Below, piece after piece: positions 5,956 through 9,133 of a stretch of DNA of 9,133 nt. Position 1 is the first letter of the stretch. Every line of letters starts with the position of its first letter. The position numbers and the translations under genes were made by a program. This DNA is from JAWOJF01 sp046481785. Its GTDB lineage: Bacteria; Bacteroidota; Ignavibacteria; Ignavibacteriales; Ignavibacteriaceae. The notes beneath the pieces are model-generated. The model made no database searches. It was not told where the DNA came from and was given only the letters and a program-made list of their open reading frames with translations. Location of the stretch: assembly GCA_046481785.1 (NCBI GenBank), contig JAWOJF010000267.1, positions 1 through 9,133 on the forward strand, in the 5' to 3' direction.

Positions 5956-6954
5956 TTGAAAGACACCACAGCACTAAATGGCGACGTTCAGCTTGTTGAA
6001 CAGCTTAACGAAAAAGTTAAAAACATTAAAAGTGAAATTGCCAAAATAATTATTGGTCAGGATGAGATAATAGAGCAGCTTTTAATATCACTTCTTTCAC
6101 GGGGCCATTGTCTTTTAGTTGGTGTACCAGGTCTGGCAAAAACTCTGCTTATCAAAACCCTTTCGGAAGTAATAGATCTTAAGTTTAACAGGATACAGTT
6201 TACCCCCGATTTAATGCCGAGTGATATTACAGGTACTGAAATAATTGAAGAAGATCAGGCAACCAAAAGAAGAAATTTTAAATTTATCCCGGGGCCAATT
6301 TTTGCAAACGTAATTCTTGCAGATGAAATAAACAGGACTCCCCCCAAAACTCAGGCAGCCCTGCTGGAGGCTATGCAGGAACACAAAGTAACCACAGCAG
6401 GAGTTACATACACTTTAGATGAGCCGTTCTTTGTACTGGCAACTCAAAACCCTATTGAACAGGAGGGCACCTATCCCCTTCCCGAGGCACAGCTTGACCG
6501 TTTTATGTTTAACCTCTGGCTTGATTACCCCTCATTTGATGAGGAAATAAAAATAGTTCAAACTACAACAAGCGGGTACCTGGCAAATTTAAGTAAAGTA
6601 GTTACAGCAAAGGAAATCATTTCTTTCCAGGACTTGATCAGGAAGGTTCCTGTTGCAGATAATGTAATTGAATTTGCAGTAAAGGCAGTTAATAAAACAC
6701 GCCCGTCAAACGGCAATTCACCCCAGTATATAAAACAATGGATAAACTGGGGTGCCGGCCCAAGAGCTTCTCAATACTTAATACTTGCAGCTAAAACCCG
6801 CGCGGTTATCAGCGGCAGGTTTACGCCTAATATAGATGATGTAAGGGAATCAATGATTCCGGTATTACGCCACCGCATAATTACCAACTTTAACGCTGAA
6901 GCTGAAGGAATAAATTCGGTTGAGGTGATAAAGAGGATAATAAACGAAAATTAA
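5956..6954 (+). CDS. moxR: MoxR-family AAA+ ATPase
   Basis: A 332-residue cytoplasmic AAA+ ATPase of the MoxR family, whose members act as chaperone-like motors, often maturing complexes with von Willebrand-A proteins. Visible motifs: the family N-terminal IIIGQDEIIEQLL (31-43), Walker A GVPGLAKT (56-63), FTPDLMPSDITGTE (82-95), Walker B VILADEIN (119-126), sensor 1 in ATQNPIEQEGTYPLPEAQLDRF (Asn165, Arg182), and sensor 2 GPRAS (268-272). Length and motif order are full and typical, with no frameshift. It starts with TTG. It is the last gene of the plus-strand run: no DUF58 or VWA gene follows, and the next gene is convergent. The SurA-type genes before it suggest an envelope-related role, but its client cannot be read from the sequence. 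Confidence 0.95.
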   Translation: MKDTTALNGDVQLVEQLNEKVKNIKSEIAKIIIGQDEIIEQLLISLLSRGHCLLVGVPGLAKTLLIKTLSEVIDLKFNRIQFTPDLMPSDITGTEIIEEDQATKRRNFKFIPGPIFANVILADEINRTPPKTQAALLEAMQEHKVTTAGVTYTLDEPFFVLATQNPIEQEGTYPLPEAQLDRFMFNLWLDYPSFDEEIKIVQTTTSGYLANLSKVVTAKEIISFQDLIRKVPVADNVIEFAVKAVNKTRPSNGNSPQYIKQWINWGAGPRASQYLILAAKTRAVISGRFTPNIDDVRESMIPVLRHRIITNFNAEAEGINSVEVIKRIINEN

Positions 6955-6976
6955 TTTTCCCGGTTCATGTTCAGTA

Positions 6977-7009
6977 ATATCCATTCCCGATCTTTTAAGG
7001 AATGAATAT
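6977..7009. terminator. Possible bidirectional terminator between convergent genes
   Basis: ATAT-C-CATTCC (6977-6987) faces GGAATG-A-ATAT (6999-7009): ten pairs with one mismatch around an 11-nt loop, in the 58-bp gap between moxR and the minus-strand AI-2E gene. Position suits a shared terminator, but the stem is AT-rich and the flanking T-runs are poor, so the call is mainly positional. Confidence 0.35.
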
Positions 7010-7012
7010 GAT

Positions 7013-8065
7013 TTACAACCTTGCAATATTATAATTCTTAAAGGCAAAATACATTTCTTTAGCTGCGGTTTTTATTACTGTAGCAACCGGTATTGCGAGG
7101 AGCATTCCTATTACTCCGAATAACTGGCTGCCGGCAATAATAAGAAGAATAATAACGATTGGATGCATGCCCACACCTTTCGAGAAAACATAAGGCTGAA
7201 CAAAACCATTATCAACTGTATAAACGCAAGCCATCAGCAGAATTATAAGCGGAACATGAGACATATTTCCATACTGGATAATGGAAATAATAATTGCGGG
7301 TATTCCTCCGATTACAGGCCCAAAATACGGCACTAAATGCCCGATACCTGCAATAACCCCCAGCGGCAATGCATTTTCAATACCAATAAGGTAAAAACCA
7401 ACTCCGCACATAATACCCACAAAGGAAGCATCAAATATCCATGCACGTACAAACCTGCCTAACTGAACCGTAATTTTTTTTAATATCCAGTATGACATTT
7501 CAAAGTACTTATTTGGCATCAGGGTTATTATCCCCTGAAGAATTATCCGGTTATCTTTTAACAGGAAGAAAGTAATAAACGGAACGATTACCAGGATTGC
7601 AATTATCGAAACAATACTGGTTAATACCTCGCTTATCTGATCAAACAAATGGATTATCTGTGAAGAAATTAATTGTTCAACTCTCCGGGCAAGCTCACCC
7701 GGTGTAAAGAACGGCAGGAAATTATATATCTCCCTTTCAATAGAGATCAGTTGATCATGCAGTGAATAGACATGGAGAGTTTCGATCAACTGGTTTAGCT
7801 GAAAAAGAAACCGGGGAATAAAAAGAGATAAGCCCAGGTAGAATACAAATCCGGCCATTAAGAAAAGAAGTAATACGGATGATAAACGGTTAAACCCCTG
7901 TTTCTCAAGAATAAGGACAAAAGGATTAAAAATGAAAGCCAGTAAAATTGAAACTGTAACAACAATTAATAGATCTAAAAGGGCATAAAACAGGAAAAGA
8001 AGGAAGATAATCCCGGCAGTCCAGAGAGCAAATCTTAAGATTTTATTTTTAAGCAGGTTATCCAT
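7013..8065 (-). CDS. AI-2E family (UPF0118) transporter, substrate unknown
   Basis: A 350-residue polytopic inner-membrane protein of the PerM/TqsA/YdiK family; characterised members export autoinducer-2 or act as cation antiporters, so the substrate is open here. Hydrophobic segments lie at about 12-32, 33-56, 62-84, 150-172, and four or more after about 210. A poorly hydrophobic stretch of about 90-145 corresponds to the soluble region typical of the family. Signature motifs: FITFFLLKDN (about 165-174), the ALPLGVIAGIGHLVPYFGP block (about 234-252), and the C-terminal GMHPIVIILLIIAGSQLFG...LAIPVATVIK. The ATG at 8065 is chosen; an adjacent TTG at 8068 would add one residue. No good Shine-Dalgarno precedes either. 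It is the last of three minus-strand genes, 70 bp or so after nfu, and may belong to the same transcript. Its job there is not evident. Confidence 0.9.
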   Translation of the reverse strand: MDNLLKNKILRFALWTAGIIFLLFLFYALLDLLIVVTVSILLAFIFNPFVLILEKQGFNRLSSVLLLFLMAGFVFYLGLSLFIPRFLFQLNQLIETLHVYSLHDQLISIEREIYNFLPFFTPGELARRVEQLISSQIIHLFDQISEVLTSIVSIIAILVIVPFITFFLLKDNRIILQGIITLMPNKYFEMSYWILKKITVQLGRFVRAWIFDASFVGIMCGVGFYLIGIENALPLGVIAGIGHLVPYFGPVIGGIPAIIISIIQYGNMSHVPLIILLMACVYTVDNGFVQPYVFSKGVGMHPIVIILLIIAGSQLFGVIGMLLAIPVATVIKTAAKEMYFAFKNYNIARL

Positions 8066-8103
8066 CAAACGGAGTTTAATATTCTATGTTTAAAATAAAA
8101 TCT

Positions 8104-8138
8104 TAAATCATAAATCAAAAGTATAAATCATAAATCAA
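8104..8138. repeat. AT-rich tandem 7-bp repeats (TAAATCA) abutting the nfu stop
   Basis: The 15-bp sequence TAAATCATAAATCAA occurs at 8104-8118 and again at 8124-8138; each holds two TAAATCA units, and a partial unit AATCAA continues into the nfu stop. The nfu stop codon (8139-8141, TGA on the minus strand) lies at the repeat edge. The stretch fills most of the gap between nfu and the AI-2E gene. AT-rich promoter-like hexamers occur in it, but none convincingly. Confidence 0.65.
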
Positions 8139-8372
8139 TCAATTATCCTGTACTGCTTCAACACGCCTGATGCCCGGCAACTGCCGCAATAAGGATCTCT
8201 CAATACCGGCTCGTAAAGTCATTTGAGACAAGGGGCAAACAGCGCAGGCACCGGTAAACCTGATGCGGAGTATCCCATCATCTTCGGAATAATCTATAAA
8301 TTCAATATCGCCGCTGTCTGCCTGAAGAAAAGGCCTGATAGATTCAATAGCTGTTAAAATTTCTTCTTTCAT
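8139..8372 (-). CDS. Nfu/NifU C-terminal-domain Fe-S scaffold protein
   Basis: A 77-residue single-domain protein. The NifU C-terminal domain spans the whole length: a helix with AIESIRPFLQADSGDIEF (8-25), strands, then GACAVCPLSQMTLRAGIE (41-58) with the cluster-binding cysteines Cys43 and Cys46 of the CxxC motif. Proteins of this type hold a transient [4Fe-4S] cluster, usually as a dimer, and hand it to apo-proteins. It lacks the IscU-like and ferredoxin domains of full NifU, so it is a carrier rather than a nitrogenase-specific scaffold. ATG 8372 is the only reasonable start, since an in-frame TAG lies upstream. The immediate upstream sequence has no Shine-Dalgarno; AAGGAGG sits about 33 nt upstream beside an inverted repeat. 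It follows mrp by 66 bp, consistent with a joint role in Fe-S delivery. Confidence 0.93.
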   Translation of the reverse strand: MKEEILTAIESIRPFLQADSGDIEFIDYSEDDGILRIRFTGACAVCPLSQMTLRAGIERSLLRQLPGIRRVEAVQDN

Positions 8373-8387
8373 AATTTCTGGTACAAA

Positions 8388-8416
8388 GTATAAGGGCTAA
8401 TTGTTCCTCCTTATAC
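8388..8416 (-). promoter_or_regulatory. Inverted repeat overlapping an AAGGAGG in the nfu leader
   Basis: GTATAAGG (plus 8388-8395) and CCTTATAC (8409-8416) are perfect 8-bp arms with a 13-nt loop. In the minus-strand transcript this forms a hairpin 15 nt before the nfu ATG. The Shine-Dalgarno-like AAGGAGG (minus, 8412-8406) is half inside the 5' arm. Formation would partly bury that site or shorten its effective distance to the ATG. It could also be a weak processing element between mrp and nfu. No T-run follows, so termination is unlikely. Confidence 0.45.
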
Positions 8417-8438
8417 CTGTAACCCAAATACCTTTGTC

Positions 8439-9133
8439 TTAATCATCATCGCCTAAAGATATTTCTACTTTAGCATCTGCATTTAAATTTCTTAAATTAA
8501 TTTGTTCAGCAAGCTTCCGTGAAATATCCATAATAATATTTGTATGTTCGCTGTCCGGAATATCAAAAACAATAGGAACGCCTTTATCTCCGCCCATTCT
8601 AACCCTCGGGTCAATGGGAATACCGCCTATAAAAGGTACATTTAATTCATTAGCTGTTTTTTCACCGCCGCCGGTACCAAAAATATCATACATTTTCCCG
8701 GTATCAGGAGCAACGAAATAACTCATATTTTCAACAATACCAAGAACAGGTACATTTACACGGTTAAACATTTTTAATGCTTTCCGGGCATCTATTAGTG
8801 AAACTTCCTGCGGGGTGGTGACAATAACAGCACCGGTTAATGGAATTGTCTGTACCAGGGTTAACTGGATATCGCCGGTACCCGGGGGCATATCAAAAAC
8901 AAGATAATCAAGTTCACCCCAGTCAACATCCGACATGAATTGCTTAACTGCACCGCTTGCCATCGGCCCGCGCCAGATAACCGGGGCATCATCATCAACA
9001 AGCATCCCAATGGAAATTGCTTTTATACCATAGGCTTCAATCGGAATTAATTTAGTCCCCTCTCCTGTGTTATAAGCCTTCGGTTTTTCGGTAATACCAA
9101 GCATTAACGGAATACTCGGACCGTAAATATCTG
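8439..9133 (-). CDS. mrp: Mrp/ApbC-type P-loop ATPase, Fe-S cluster carrier, 5'-truncated
   Basis: Cytoplasmic P-loop NTPase of the Mrp/NBP35 family, which carries and delivers Fe-S clusters. About 230 C-terminal residues are visible; the frame stays open to the window edge with DIYGPSIPLMLGI (from 9131), so the deviant Walker A and any N-terminal DUF59 domain lie outside. Family landmarks: PVIWRGPMASGAVKQF, DWGELDYLVFDMPPGTGD (Walker B-like/switch, 8931-8871), TTPQEVSLIDARKA, and GIVENMSYF followed by FGTGGGEKTANE. The usual CxxC of ApbC-type proteins is absent: VAPDTG has Ala and Thr (near 8711-8700) in place of the two cysteines. The C-terminus ends with an acidic tail. An ATG at 9104 exists but is internal to the conserved block and is not the true start. 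Stop TAA at 8441-8439. First visible gene of the mrp-nfu-AI-2E run. Confidence 0.95.
   Translation of the reverse strand, partial: DIYGPSIPLMLGITEKPKAYNTGEGTKLIPIEAYGIKAISIGMLVDDDAPVIWRGPMASGAVKQFMSDVDWGELDYLVFDMPPGTGDIQLTLVQTIPLTGAVIVTTPQEVSLIDARKALKMFNRVNVPVLGIVENMSYFVAPDTGKMYDIFGTGGGEKTANELNVPFIGGIPIDPRVRMGGDKGVPIVFDIPDSEHTNIIMDISRKLAEQINLRNLNADAKVEISLGDDD

Noticed and set aside
6865..7047. 60-codon minus-strand ORF spanning the moxR end and the convergent gap
   Set aside because: It overlaps the ends of both neighbouring genes and its translation matches no family I recognise.
8439..9104. Mrp as a complete protein starting at ATG 9104
   Set aside because: The conserved DIYGPSIPL block continues in frame upstream to the window edge, and the P-loop would be missing, so the gene is truncated by the window.

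Overview
The window looks like an ordinary housekeeping and envelope-biogenesis region from an AT-rich bacterium, most likely of the Bacteroidota/Ignavibacteriota side of the FCB group. That placement is an inference. It rests on the methionyl-tRNA synthetase with a fused C-terminal tRNA-binding domain, the run of SurA/PpiC-type proteins ending in a MoxR ATPase, weak Shine-Dalgarno signals, TTG starts, and palindromic or low-complexity repeats placed directly after stop codons. No marker gene settles the phylum.

Plus strand, 1-1416: the 3' part of metG, with its 5' end outside the window. Then 1417-1736: a 320-bp gap without a gene, filled by a composite of direct repeats, palindromes, two diverged tandem GCTCC/GGAGC units and a strong 40-nt hairpin, followed by a promoter-like stretch. 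From 1737 to 6954 there are four same-strand genes: a lipoprotein with three parvulin-like domains, a smaller lipoprotein whose parvulin domain is degenerate, a SurA-like periplasmic chaperone/isomerase with two parvulin domains, and a MoxR-type AAA+ ATPase with a TTG start. The first three are tightly packed and presumably act together on folding of outer-membrane and periplasmic proteins. A terminator-like hairpin separates surA from moxR.

Minus strand, 9133-7013: a 5'-truncated Mrp/ApbC P-loop ATPase, a 77-residue Nfu-type Fe-S scaffold domain, and an AI-2E family (UPF0118) membrane protein. Mrp and Nfu form a plausible Fe-S cluster carrier pair. The AI-2E gene converges on moxR across a short gap with an imperfect inverted repeat that may terminate both sides.

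I found no CRISPR array, tRNA or rRNA gene, transposase, phage gene or obvious undescribed multi-gene system. The points most worth a second look are the repeat composite after metG, the catalytically degenerate parvulin domains, the MoxR gene without its usual DUF58/VWA partners, the Mrp without a CxxC motif, and the hairpin overlapping a Shine-Dalgarno-like sequence upstream of nfu.
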